A stretch of DNA of 64,000 bases, from assembly GCF_009660225.1 (NCBI RefSeq), contig NZ_CP045920.1, positions 3,422,079-3,486,078 on the forward strand, in the 5' to 3' direction. The position numbers and the translations under genes are program-made. Shown piece by piece: positions 26,196 to 34,815 of this stretch. Within the stretch, counting starts at the first letter, position 1. Every line of letters starts with the position of its first letter. The DNA comes from Pseudactinotalea sp. HY158 (GTDB lineage: Bacteria; Actinomycetota; Actinomycetes; Actinomycetales; Beutenbergiaceae). The notes below the pieces were generated by a model. It was not told where the DNA came from, ran no database searches, and saw only the letters and a list, made by a program, of their open reading frames with translations.

Positions 26196-27058
26196 GACCG
26201 CTCGCTTCTGCGCCAGTCACCCTCGAGCTGCTGCCAGAGCTCATTTCGAAGGACGCCGAACTCGGGTTCGTCGATCAACTCCACCGGCCTCAGCGCAGGC
26301 AGGTCGATGGGCAGCACCGTGCGCACTCGTCCCGGCCGGGACGACAGGGCGACCACCCTGTCCGAGAGGAGGACGGCCTCGGTGAGCGAGTGCGTCACCA
26401 TGATCATGGTTCCACCGATCCGAGAGTGCAGTGCGCGCAGCTCCTGGCCCATGAGATTCCGGGTCTGTTCATCCAGTGCCGCGAAGGGTTCGTCCAGCAG
26501 CATGACCTCCGGTTCCATCACGAGGCCCCGCGCGAGCGCCGCGCGCTGGCGCATCCCCCCTGACAACTCCCTCGGGTAGGCCCGAGCGAACTGTCCGAGA
26601 CCGACCTGATCCATGGCCATCGCGACGGCCCTGCGGATGTCTGCCCGACGGTCGCCGCGCGCCAGGAGGCCCAGCCCCACGTTCTCTTCGATCGTGTACC
26701 AGGGCAGCAGTGCGTCCTCCTGGAACACCACCGCGACCGATCCCGGGTTCGGCTTGGTCACCGTGGTACCGGCGACAGATACGCTGCCCTCGGAGGCCCG
26801 GGAGAGCCCGGCGATGATGCGCAGCAACGTCGACTTTCCACAGCCTGAGGCGCCCACGAGTGACACCAGTTCACCGGGCTCGATACTGAAGGACACGTCG
26901 TCGAGAGCGGTGATTCGATCGGTCTTCGTGACGTAGGTCTTCGAGACGTTCTCGACCACGATCCGACCGAGCTGCTTCCGGTCGGCGCCGTGGCCCGGGT
27001 CTGTGCCGGGATCCCGCCTGCATTCCTTGAGGGGTAGTGCCACGTCGTTGTCCGTCAT
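26192..27058 (-). CDS. ABC transporter ATP-binding protein (SsuB/TauB type)
   Basis: 288 residues from the ATG at 27058, chosen for AAGGAG 6 bases upstream. Walker A is GASGCGKSTLL, the signature LSGGMRQRAALARGL, Walker B VMLLDEPFAALDEQTR and the switch His lies in MVTHSLTEAV. This is the standard ATPase of nitrate/sulfonate/taurine-class importers. It energises the two permeases downstream, and its own start lies 65 bp after the binding-protein gene. Confidence 0.9.
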   Translation of the reverse strand: MTDNDVALPLKECRRDPGTDPGHGADRKQLGRIVVENVSKTYVTKTDRITALDDVSFSIEPGELVSLVGASGCGKSTLLRIIAGLSRASEGSVSVAGTTVTKPNPGSVAVVFQEDALLPWYTIEENVGLGLLARGDRRADIRRAVAMAMDQVGLGQFARAYPRELSGGMRQRAALARGLVMEPEVMLLDEPFAALDEQTRNLMGQELRALHSRIGGTMIMVTHSLTEAVLLSDRVVALSSRPGRVRTVLPIDLPALRPVELIDEPEFGVLRNELWQQLEGDWRRSERS

Positions 27059-27122
27059 TGGTTCTCCTTCGCATGCGAGGTGCGCGGCCCGACCTGCTGC
27101 GCAGCAGTCGGGACCCGGCCAG

Positions 27123-28112
27123 TCATGAGCAGGTTGCGGGCTCCACCTGGTGCAGAATCTGGTCTGCCGCGAGAGTTCCCTCGACAAATCCCGGAATCTC
27201 GCCCACCGTGTCGAGCATCGACTGAAGCCGCTGCGGGTCGAGTTGCCCCGTCGGGTTGTAGTCCGGCACTACGAGGTCGTAGACCACCTGTGCCTTCTCT
27301 GCGTCCAGGTCGTAGAACCGGGATATGAACTCCTTTGCTTCCCCTGGGTTCTCCTCGAGCCATGCGACCGCCTCGACATAGGCCCCGACCACCTTCGCGG
27401 CCGTGGCTTCGTCTTCGAGCGCGTCGGCCCCGGCGTGAATGCCCGTGAAGCTGAAGTCGGGGAGTTCCTCGTCATATCTCGAGACCCAGCGCTTGCCGTC
27501 GTCCTCGAGCATGTGACCCCACGGCAGGAGCACGACCGCTGCGTCGATGTCTCCCTTGTCCAAGGCGCTACCGATGGCGGGCACGGAGCCGCCGAGGGGC
27601 ACACCTGTCATGTCGTCCGCGGAGAGGCCGGCCTGCTGCATGGACCACAGCGCGAACCACTGCGAGAGTGCACCCTCGGAAGTGAACGAGATGGTCGCAC
27701 CCGACTGGAGGTCGTCCAGCGTCTGTATGGGCGAGTCCTCTGCGACCACGAGTCCCCAGCCGGCCGCAGTACGGTTCACCTCGGCGATCGTACTGATGTC
27801 AGCGCCCTCTTCGACTGCGGAGACCACGGCGGTGGTTGCCACCCAGCCGTATCCCACCTCACCGGCAGCGAGTGCGGGCATGAGCGCACCGCCACCCTGG
27901 AAGAAGGTGATGGTGGCATCCAGTCCGCACTTCTCGTAGATGCCTTGCTCGTCGGCGATCACCAGCGCCATGTTCGCACCGTCCTTTTCCACAGCAAGGC
28001 CGATATCAACAGGGGTGAGCCCGTCCGCTCCGGACGAGTCGGACGAGCCGCAGGCACCTAGTGCCAGGACAAGCGAGCCCGCAAACGTAGCCGTGATCAG
28101 TTTCGTGCGCAT
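27123..28112 (-). CDS. ABC transporter substrate-binding lipoprotein (NMT1/SsuA-like)
   Basis: 329 residues. The lipoprotein signal is LVLALGAC, lipidated at Cys21. The mature part is an NMT1/SsuA-type periplasmic-binding fold (VDIGLAVEKDGANMALVIADEQGIYEKCGLDATITFFQGGG...MPALAAGEVGYGWVATTAVVSAVEEGADI), the class that binds sulfonates, thiamine precursors, riboflavin or pyrimidines. It is the first gene of the transporter operon that runs into ppdK. Its promoter carries the island operator at 28156-28167. Confidence 0.85.
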   Translation of the reverse strand: MRTKLITATFAGSLVLALGACGSSDSSGADGLTPVDIGLAVEKDGANMALVIADEQGIYEKCGLDATITFFQGGGALMPALAAGEVGYGWVATTAVVSAVEEGADISTIAEVNRTAAGWGLVVAEDSPIQTLDDLQSGATISFTSEGALSQWFALWSMQQAGLSADDMTGVPLGGSVPAIGSALDKGDIDAAVVLLPWGHMLEDDGKRWVSRYDEELPDFSFTGIHAGADALEDEATAAKVVGAYVEAVAWLEENPGEAKEFISRFYDLDAEKAQVVYDLVVPDYNPTGQLDPQRLQSMLDTVGEIPGFVEGTLAADQILHQVEPATCS

Positions 28113-28155
28113 AGTGAGGCCTCTCTCGACATCGTCGTCGCGGATCCGCGTTACA

Positions 28156-28190
28156 GTAAAATGTTAGCTATAATCGTTCAAGGTTGTCAA
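28156..28190 (-). promoter_or_regulatory. Promoter with GntR-type operator (site A), transporter operon
   Basis: On the minus strand TTGACA (28185-28190) is followed after 18 bases by TAACAT (28161-28166). The 12-mer CTAACATTTTAC (28156-28167, minus) covers the -10 box and matches the island operator consensus near GTAACATGTTAC. Nothing else is visible between this promoter and the end of xdhC at 28215. Confidence 0.65.
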
Positions 28191-28214
28191 CCCCGCCCGG
28201 GCACGACTGCGTCG

Positions 28215-29363
28215 TCACCCTCGCGCGGAGCACGCCACCCCGACAACAGCCAACTCACTGAGGAGGACACTTGCGGCGCCACCATCGCGGTGTGCATGGA
28301 TGGCACCGTCTCGACCACTCAACGCGCCGGCTTGCCCGCCACGTCGAGTCGCCACAACCTCCGCCATGATCGAGACCGCCGTCTCGGCGGGGGTGTGGCC
28401 ACCCAGATCCAGCCCGATCGGTGAATGGATACGCGCCTGGGCAGCGTCGGTCACTCCCCTCGCGCGCAGCCGAGCAGACCGTTCGCGATGAGTTCGCCGA
28501 CTCCCCATGGCGCCTATGTACCCCGCCGGCAGTTCAACCGCCAACTCCAGCAGCGGTTCATCGAACTTGGCGTCGTGCGTGAGCACGCAGATCGCAGTTC
28601 GCTCATCGACAGCGGCGTTGCCCAAGTACCGATGCGGCCAGTCGACCACGACTTCGTCGGCATCCGGAAAACGTTCCCTCGTGGCGAATACCGGTCTCGC
28701 ATCACAGACCACGACGTGGTATCCGAGGACCTTGCCGATCGTCGCCAGCGATGCAGCGAAGTCGACCCCTCCGAAGACGAGCAGCTGCGGCGGCGGAAGG
28801 AACGGCTCGATCAGAGCACGGCTGCGCCCCCCACCGCTCCCGCCGAGCAGGAACGTACGAGGCACCTCGTCGCGACCGGCACGCCCGAGCGCCTCACCGA
28901 TCTGAGCGAGCAGAACCGGCGGGAGCTCCTCTCCCACCGGCGTCCCTCCGGACAGCAGCACGTGCCTACCCGCCTGCGGGCCTTCAAGGACCGTCACAAG
29001 GGCTGCCGGGCGATGGCTGGAGACTTGCTCCCTCAGCCACCTCAGGTCGCTGACTCCGGGAACCATCCGCTCGATGAACACCTCGATCTCACCCCCGCAT
29101 GTCATCCCGACGGCGAAGGCCTCGTCATCGCTGACACCATATCTCGCCAACTGAGGCGTACCGGTCGCCAGCGTGTCACGGCAGCGTTCGTAGACATCGG
29201 CTTCAATGCAGCCGACCGACACACTCCCGATGACGTGGCCGGCAGCATCGACCGCGAGCGCGGCACCGGGCAGTCGCGGCGCCGAGCGCCAGGTCTCGAC
29301 GACGGTCGCAAGGGCGAACGGTTCCGCCCACCCGGCGATCTCGGCCAGCAACTCCCGCATCAC
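28215..29363 (-). CDS. xdhC: XdhC/CoxF-type molybdenum cofactor chaperone
   Basis: 382 residues. The N-terminal XdhC/CoxI domain (FALATVVETWRSAPRLPGAALAVDAAGHVIGSVSVGCIEADVYE) includes the conserved GSVSGGCVE-like motif and GMTCGGEIEVFIE. The C-terminal Rossmann domain has LLVFGGVDFAASLATIGKVLGY and GAMGSRRTHRER. In characterised systems XdhC binds molybdenum cofactor, helps sulfurate it and inserts it into xanthine-oxidase-family enzymes. It is the last gene of the enzyme operon headed by the SDR, directly after coxG and the hydroxylase genes it should serve. Confidence 0.88.
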   Translation of the reverse strand: MMRELLAEIAGWAEPFALATVVETWRSAPRLPGAALAVDAAGHVIGSVSVGCIEADVYERCRDTLATGTPQLARYGVSDDEAFAVGMTCGGEIEVFIERMVPGVSDLRWLREQVSSHRPAALVTVLEGPQAGRHVLLSGGTPVGEELPPVLLAQIGEALGRAGRDEVPRTFLLGGSGGGRSRALIEPFLPPPQLLVFGGVDFAASLATIGKVLGYHVVVCDARPVFATRERFPDADEVVVDWPHRYLGNAAVDERTAICVLTHDAKFDEPLLELAVELPAGYIGAMGSRRTHRERSARLRARGVTDAAQARIHSPIGLDLGGHTPAETAVSIMAEVVATRRGGQAGALSGRDGAIHAHRDGGAASVLLSELAVVGVACSARG

Positions 29364-29419
29364 ATGCCTCCCGTATCCTGCGTGCTCAATACCGACGTGA
29401 AGGAGCGTCCAGGTCTCGG

Positions 29420-30202
29420 CTAAGCCCGCTCCCAGCCCGCTTCGAGGTGACGAATGATCTCCTTGCGCCGTCGGCGCGCGCTCGGGTCACCGAAAGTTCG
29501 AATGAGCGCCCAGAGGCCGACGAGGAGACCGGCCGCGCCCAAGACCACAGTGCCGTACCGCCGCACCAGCACTGGACCGACGGCTCCGCCCAGGTCCAGC
29601 ACGTCGTCCTTCGCCCGCGCGGCCGCTGGGGGACCGGCGTGGTCGGTCTGCCCCGGCCGAGTCGACTGCACGTCGGCCGTTTCGAGGGAAGACGGCGACT
29701 CGTGCGGCCTCGGAGTGGCGTGAACATCGCCCGGTCGCTGCGTCGACGGGGCAGGCGCACCACGCAGATCTGCCTCCAGGTTTGCGACGAATTTCGTCAG
29801 GATCGCGTTCGAGACGTCTTCGAGCATTGCTCGGCCGAACTGCGCGACCTTGCCGCTCAACTGGAGCGACGTGACCACCGACACGCGAGTGGAGTGCGCC
29901 CCCTCGTCCCCCAGCTGCATCGTGAGCGTCGCACTCGCTCCCGAGGCTCCTCGGACATCCCGGCCCTCGAGGTCCATACGGAGACGCCGAGCGGATTCAT
30001 CGCATTCGGCGAACGAGATCGTTCCGCGGAACTTCTGAGTCACCGCACCCACTCGCACGGTGACCGTGCCTACGTAGGGATCCGTGGTCGATTCGTCGAC
30101 AGCGGCGCCCGGCATGCAGCGGGCCACCCGCGGCACGTCGGTCAGCGCGGCCCATGTCTGCGTGATGGGGGCCCCGACTGTGAAGTCGTGTGTGAGGTCC
30201 AT
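29420..30202 (-). CDS. CoxG-like SRPBCC protein with C-terminal membrane anchor
   Basis: 260 residues. The first ~150 form the CoxG/SRPBCC domain (MDLTHDFTVGAPITQTWAALTDVPRVARCMPGAAVDE), then a Pro/Thr-rich linker, then one membrane helix (about 218-237) and a basic tail. CoxG of Oligotropha anchors CO dehydrogenase to the membrane and helps deliver electrons to quinone. Here it may do the same for the adjacent hydroxylase. A 14-bp perfect palindrome (GCGCCTGCAGGCGC, 30219-30232) lies just upstream of its start. Confidence 0.8.
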   Translation of the reverse strand: MDLTHDFTVGAPITQTWAALTDVPRVARCMPGAAVDESTTDPYVGTVTVRVGAVTQKFRGTISFAECDESARRLRMDLEGRDVRGASGASATLTMQLGDEGAHSTRVSVVTSLQLSGKVAQFGRAMLEDVSNAILTKFVANLEADLRGAPAPSTQRPGDVHATPRPHESPSSLETADVQSTRPGQTDHAGPPAAARAKDDVLDLGGAVGPVLVRRYGTVVLGAAGLLVGLWALIRTFGDPSARRRRKEIIRHLEAGWERA

Positions 30203-30301
30203 TGCTGTTCCCTTCCTGGCGCCTGCAGGCGCGTTACCAGATGTCGCCGATCCGACGATCGGCCCGTTCCAAGCGGGTGCTGCCTGCTGCCATCGTGTGC
30301 C

Positions 30302-32758
30302 TCAGAAGTCGTCCCAGAAGCCCCGAAGGCGCGGGCATTCATGCCAGTACTCCCACGTGAGGTGCTCGGGTACGTCACCCTCCTGGATCGCGAACACCCG
30401 CTCCATCTGCATCGGAGTCTCGTACAGCTGGGCTCCGACAGCATGGCTGACCGCCGCAGCAACGGCCGCGAGGGGGCCGATCGCCCCTGCCTCGCCCATC
30501 CCCTTGACTCCGTTCTCCGTCCACGGCGAGGGCGAGTCGAAGTGGTGGATCTCCAGGGCGGGCACGTCCGTGGCCGTCGGCATGAGGTAGTCCATGAAGG
30601 TTGCGCTCATGGGCTGACCGTCGTCCGAGTAGTTGAATTCCTCAAGAAGCGCGTTCCCGATTCCCTGTGCAACCCCACCCTGAACCTGCCCTTCGACAAT
30701 CGTGGGATTGAGCATCGTGCCGCAGTCCTCGGCCACGACGTACCGCTCGATCCGCACTCGCCCGGTCCACGTATCCAACACCACTTGAGCGCCATGGCAG
30801 GCGTTGGAGAACGTGCCCCGGTCCGGACCGTCGACATATGCCAGGGCATCGAGACCCGGAGCGAGCCCCGGCGGCATCTTCGCGGCTCGCCGGATGGCGA
30901 TCTCCGCGATCTGCGCAATCGTGCGCAACTGACTCGGATTCTTCTTCACCCGGACGACACCGCGCTCGATCTCGAGGTCGTCCTCGGCAACGTCGAGCCG
31001 GAACGCGGCGATCTTCAGCACCTTGGCTCGCAGCTCACGGGCTGCGCGAGCCACGGCCCCACCGCCGAGGACCGCACCGCGGCTACCCCATGTTCCGACG
31101 CTATACGGGCTGTTGCCGGTGTCACCGTGAACGACCTTGACCGTGCTGGGGAGCACGCCGAGCTCACTGGCCATGACCTGTGCGAGCGTGGTCTCCAGGC
31201 CCTGGCCGTGCGACTGCAGCCCCATGAAGATGACAGAGGTGCCATCGGGGTTGATCTCCACCCGCATACCCTGGTAGCCGGTCTCGATCGGGGTACCGCG
31301 TACCTCGAAGTCGGGCGTACCGTGCGCCGTCTGCTCGTTGAACACAGAGACACCGACCCCACGCCGGTAGCGCTGCCCTCCCTGGTCGGTGGCCCGTGCT
31401 ACCTCCCAGTCGAGCTCCTCACTCACCTTATTGAGCGTGTCCAGGTACGAGCCCGAGTCATACAGCAGACCGTTTGCGGCCCGGTAGGGAAACTCGGTGA
31501 TCAAGTTGCGCCGCCGCACCTCGACCGCATCCAATCCCAGCTGCTCCGCGACGGTGTCCATGAGTCGCTCGATCGAGAAGGTCGCTGACGGCCGGCCCAC
31601 GCCTCGGTACGTTCCGAGCGGGCTCTTGTTGGTCGCGATCGCGATGTCTTCGAACTCGACATCCTGGATGTCGTATGGGCCGATCATCACCTTGGGGACC
31701 ATGCCGGAATCACTTCCGGCCGTCCATGGGAAGACCGAGTACGCGCCGGCATCCACCACGATCTGGGCTCGGATGCCGTGCACTCGTCCATCGTCGTCGA
31801 CGAATGCCTCGAGCCGATGTGCGTGGTCGCGGGCATGGATCGAACTGAGCAGGTGCTCGACCCGATCCTCGGTCCACTTGACAGGCCGTTGGAGACGGCG
31901 CGCAAGTTCACTGACGAGCACCTCATCGGGGAAGACGTGCCCCTTGACGCCGAAGCCGCCCCCGACCTCCGGGGCGATGACGCGCAGGAGGTTCTCGGGA
32001 ATACCCAGGGCCCTGGAGACATAGGTGCGCACCAGGTGCGGCATTTGCGAAGAGGTCCACAGCACCACGCCCCGCCCGGTGGCATCGGGCATGGCGAGGC
32101 AGCCGCGGTTCTCCAACGGCACCCCGGCCTGCCGGTTCGTGCGGGTGGTGATCCGCACCGTGTGCTTGCCGCGTTCACGGGCTGCCTTGAGGTCGCCGTA
32201 GGTGCGGTGGCGGCGAATGAAGACATTGTCGCGCCAGCCTTCGTGCACGATCGGCGCATCTGCGGCAAGAGCCCCGCGCATATCGATCACCGGCTCAAGG
32301 TCCTCGTAATGGACGCTCACCGCCTCAGCGGCGTCCTCGACCACGTATGGGTCAGGATGGAGCACCGCTGCGATCGGTTCCCCCACATAGCGCACCACCT
32401 CATGGGCGAGCGCGGGCTGCAAGGAGCTTTGCCAGGCCGGGTCCAGCTCCGTCGGGCGGTTGTCGTCGTAACGCTGGTGCGGCTCGATCACCTTCGGCAC
32501 CACTCGTGCGTCTGCCTGGATACCCAGCCCGAGTACGTCCTTGCCGGTGATGACGATCGCCTCAGGCGGAAGCGGCTCGTATTCACCGGGCACGACGGCG
32601 GTGAGCCTGGCATGGGCCCGCTGGCTGCGGACAAACCGCAGGTGCAGGGTGCCCACGGGGGTGAGGTCATCGAGATAGCGGCCTCGCCCCGTGGTCAGCC
32701 GATCGTCCTCGAGCCGGGGAATCCTCTCCCCGATGAGGCCCTTGGGCGCCTCAGCCAT
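30302..32758 (-). CDS. Molybdenum hydroxylase large subunit (CoxL/form II-like)
   Basis: 818 residues from the ATG at 32758, overlapping the small-subunit gene by 8 bp. It has the aldehyde oxidase/xanthine dehydrogenase a/b hammerhead domain (GRGRYLDDL near 20) and the molybdopterin-binding domain with PEVGGGFGVKG. The active-site loop is TYRGVGR near 380, the form II (AYRGAGR) type. The catalytic Glu lies in GVKGMGEAGAIG near 753. True CO dehydrogenases have the CSFR loop, which is absent here, so CO oxidation is unlikely. It probably hydroxylates an N-heterocycle or aldehyde in the catabolic pathway. Confidence 0.9.
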   Translation of the reverse strand: MAEAPKGLIGERIPRLEDDRLTTGRGRYLDDLTPVGTLHLRFVRSQRAHARLTAVVPGEYEPLPPEAIVITGKDVLGLGIQADARVVPKVIEPHQRYDDNRPTELDPAWQSSLQPALAHEVVRYVGEPIAAVLHPDPYVVEDAAEAVSVHYEDLEPVIDMRGALAADAPIVHEGWRDNVFIRRHRTYGDLKAARERGKHTVRITTRTNRQAGVPLENRGCLAMPDATGRGVVLWTSSQMPHLVRTYVSRALGIPENLLRVIAPEVGGGFGVKGHVFPDEVLVSELARRLQRPVKWTEDRVEHLLSSIHARDHAHRLEAFVDDDGRVHGIRAQIVVDAGAYSVFPWTAGSDSGMVPKVMIGPYDIQDVEFEDIAIATNKSPLGTYRGVGRPSATFSIERLMDTVAEQLGLDAVEVRRRNLITEFPYRAANGLLYDSGSYLDTLNKVSEELDWEVARATDQGGQRYRRGVGVSVFNEQTAHGTPDFEVRGTPIETGYQGMRVEINPDGTSVIFMGLQSHGQGLETTLAQVMASELGVLPSTVKVVHGDTGNSPYSVGTWGSRGAVLGGGAVARAARELRAKVLKIAAFRLDVAEDDLEIERGVVRVKKNPSQLRTIAQIAEIAIRRAAKMPPGLAPGLDALAYVDGPDRGTFSNACHGAQVVLDTWTGRVRIERYVVAEDCGTMLNPTIVEGQVQGGVAQGIGNALLEEFNYSDDGQPMSATFMDYLMPTATDVPALEIHHFDSPSPWTENGVKGMGEAGAIGPLAAVAAAVSHAVGAQLYETPMQMERVFAIQEGDVPEHLTWEYWHECPRLRGFWDDF

Positions 32759-33278
32759 TGCAGCACCCCCGCTGCTCTCCACAACAGCCGCCTCCCTGCC
32801 GTATAACCGAGTCGGACTCGTCTCGTTCTGCCGCCGCACGTCGGGCGGCCTTGACGATGTTCGCGTAGCCGGTGCAGCGGCAGATGTTCCCGGCGAGCGC
32901 CTCACGCAGTTCCCCGTCGTCCATCTCGTCGACATCGTCCAACATCGCCGTGATGGCGCACACGAACCCCGGCGTGCAGAATCCGCATTGCAGACCGTGC
33001 TCGGTCTTGAACGCGCGCTGCACCACCGACGGATGTTCGGGCGTGCCGAGGCCTTCGGTGGTCAGCACCGTTGTGCCCTCGGCCTGCGGGGCAAGCGTCA
33101 GACACGAACGCACCGCGACGCCGTCCATGATCACGGTGCAGGCACCGCACACGCCGTGTTCGCAGCCGAGGTGAACCCCTTGGCAGTCCAACTCGTGCCG
33201 AAGCACGTCCGAGAGCAGCCTGCGCGGCTCGACCTCGACCTCGCGATCCTCGCCGTTGACGGTCAGCCTCACCTTCAT
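32751..33278 (-). CDS. Molybdenum hydroxylase [2Fe-2S] small subunit (CoxS-like)
   Basis: 175 residues. The N-terminal plant-ferredoxin-like cluster binds through GCEHGVCGACTV and a later Cys; the C-terminal cluster uses CGFCTPGF and NICRCTGY. It passes electrons from the molybdenum centre to the FAD subunit. The last dozen residues (GGGCCGEQRGCCNG) carry two extra Cys pairs that are not part of the standard family. It overlaps coxM by 4 bp. Confidence 0.92.
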   Translation of the reverse strand: MKVRLTVNGEDREVEVEPRRLLSDVLRHELDCQGVHLGCEHGVCGACTVIMDGVAVRSCLTLAPQAEGTTVLTTEGLGTPEHPSVVQRAFKTEHGLQCGFCTPGFVCAITAMLDDVDEMDDGELREALAGNICRCTGYANIVKAARRAAAERDESDSVIRQGGGCCGEQRGCCNG

Positions 33279-34129
33279 GCCACATCCTCCTTCTGAAAGT
33301 TCATTGCCCGGACACCCGCATCGACAATCACGGATCGAAGCAGCCGTCGCCGGAACGGGGGAAGTGCGCTCCGGCCGTCGCCGGCCAGCCGGACCACGAT
33401 GCCGTCGGCCAGGTCATCAAGGTCCTCAGCGGTCTCTGGCGGGGGGCCCGGTAGTGTCACCAGGGTCGGCACCGGTCCGGCACCCACGACAGCCACCCGC
33501 ACCGACGCCCCGGCACCCGGAGCCCCCACGACAAACCCAGCGGCCGCGAGGGCGAAGTCTCCGGAGCGGCGTGAGACCTCCGCGAAACCATGACGATCCC
33601 CGGCCCTCGCCCGCGGGAACCGCAATTGGACAAGGAGATCCTCGGGCTCGAGCACCGTCGTGAACGGCCCGAGGAAGAAGCCGTCGGCAGCGATGGCACG
33701 CCGCCCCTGACTGTTGGCGACGATGATCTCGGCGCCGGCGGCCAGCGCGCACAGGGACACTTCGGCGGTCGAATCCGCGTGGGCGACGCTGCCGCCGACG
33801 GTCCCCCGATTGCGGATGGAGAGGTGACCGATGTGCGGCGCGGCCTGCGCGAGCAGGGGTGTTGCCGTCGCCACGAGCGGATCGGTCTCGACCTGCCTGT
33901 GGCGCACGAGGGCACCCAGCCGCAGGCCGTCACCGGAGACCTCGACGTGCCGCAGGTCGAGGCGGCCGATGTCGATCACCACGCCGGGGCGCGCGAGGCG
34001 GAGGTTGAGCATCGGGACGAAGCTCTGTCCACCGGCGAGCACTTTCGCGTCCTCACCGTGACGGGCGAGGAGGGAGACGGCCTCCTCGACCGTCTCGGGT
34101 CGCTCGTACTCGAATACGGGGGGTTTCAT
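33275..34129 (-). CDS. Molybdenum hydroxylase FAD-binding medium subunit (CoxM-like)
   Basis: 284 residues. The FAD-binding motifs AGGQSFVPMLNLRLA (about 32-46) and IRNRGTVGGSVAHAD (about 104-118) are intact; the C-terminal CO dehydrogenase flavoprotein domain follows. Operon order is M-S-L, as in many cox-like clusters. Electron acceptor unknown; CoxG upstream in the family context suggests membrane quinone. Confidence 0.92.
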   Translation of the reverse strand: MKPPVFEYERPETVEEAVSLLARHGEDAKVLAGGQSFVPMLNLRLARPGVVIDIGRLDLRHVEVSGDGLRLGALVRHRQVETDPLVATATPLLAQAAPHIGHLSIRNRGTVGGSVAHADSTAEVSLCALAAGAEIIVANSQGRRAIAADGFFLGPFTTVLEPEDLLVQLRFPRARAGDRHGFAEVSRRSGDFALAAAGFVVGAPGAGASVRVAVVGAGPVPTLVTLPGPPPETAEDLDDLADGIVVRLAGDGRSALPPFRRRLLRSVIVDAGVRAMNFQKEDVA

Positions 34130-34134
34130 ATCGG

Positions 34135-34815
34135 CTACTTGACCCTTCTGAACGTTGACTCTCGCACGGCATCGATCGTGGCCGAGTTGCTGGTGATCAC
34201 CGGGACGCCGAACTCGGCGGTCAGGGCATCGAGCGACTCCATCGCCGGCAGGTTCGTGCAGGAGACGAAGAGCGCGTCGATGTCTCGATCGTCGATGTGT
34301 CGGCGCGCGAACTCGACGATCTGTGCTGGACCGACGTCTGCGATCGCCACGTTGTCGGTGATGCCCATCCCGTGGATCTCGGTCACGTGCACGCCACGCT
34401 CCTCGAGCGTGCGGCGGATGCCGATGTTGAGTTCGTCGATGTAGGCCGTCACGACGGCCACCCGCTCGGCGCCGATCTCCTTGAGCTTTCGCGCGACTGC
34501 CTCATTCGTACTGATCACCGGACAGCCGGCGACCTCGGCGAGTTCCGCGACGAGACGCGCTTCGCCATCGAGCCCGATGAGAGCCCCCGCCGAAGTGCAG
34601 GCGAAGACGGCGACATCGCACGCGGCCGTGCCCAGGTCACGGGCCGCGCGCGGAGCGTGGATCGAGATCATCTCCCTCTCCTTCTCCGCCGTCGTCTCGG
34701 CGAGGTACATCCGAGCCGTGTGCACGCTCACGCCCGGTATCTGCGAGGCCGCAAAGTCCTGCTCGACAACCGTGTTGGACGACGGAACGATGACGCCGAT
34801 TCGACGAGCCGCCAT
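34135..34815 (-). CDS. Asp/Glu racemase-superfamily enzyme (maleate isomerase/racemase type)
   Basis: 226 residues from the ATG at 34815, which overlaps the aldehyde dehydrogenase stop (TGATG). Both catalytic Cys are present: C73 in FACTSAG and C186 in VSCTNLP, with Tyr125 in VTAYIDELN. Two-Cys members are racemases or cis-trans isomerases (aspartate/hydantoin racemase, maleate isomerase). Its position between the hydroxylase and dehydrogenase genes makes it a pathway enzyme. The substrate is undetermined. Confidence 0.8.
   Translation of the reverse strand: MAARRIGVIVPSSNTVVEQDFAASQIPGVSVHTARMYLAETTAEKEREMISIHAPRAARDLGTAACDVAVFACTSAGALIGLDGEARLVAELAEVAGCPVISTNEAVARKLKEIGAERVAVVTAYIDELNIGIRRTLEERGVHVTEIHGMGITDNVAIADVGPAQIVEFARRHIDDRDIDALFVSCTNLPAMESLDALTAEFGVPVITSNSATIDAVRESTFRRVK

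Noticed and set aside
30302-34129. Aerobic CO oxidation
   Set aside because: The large subunit lacks the CSFR active-site loop and the accessory genes coxD and coxE are missing.
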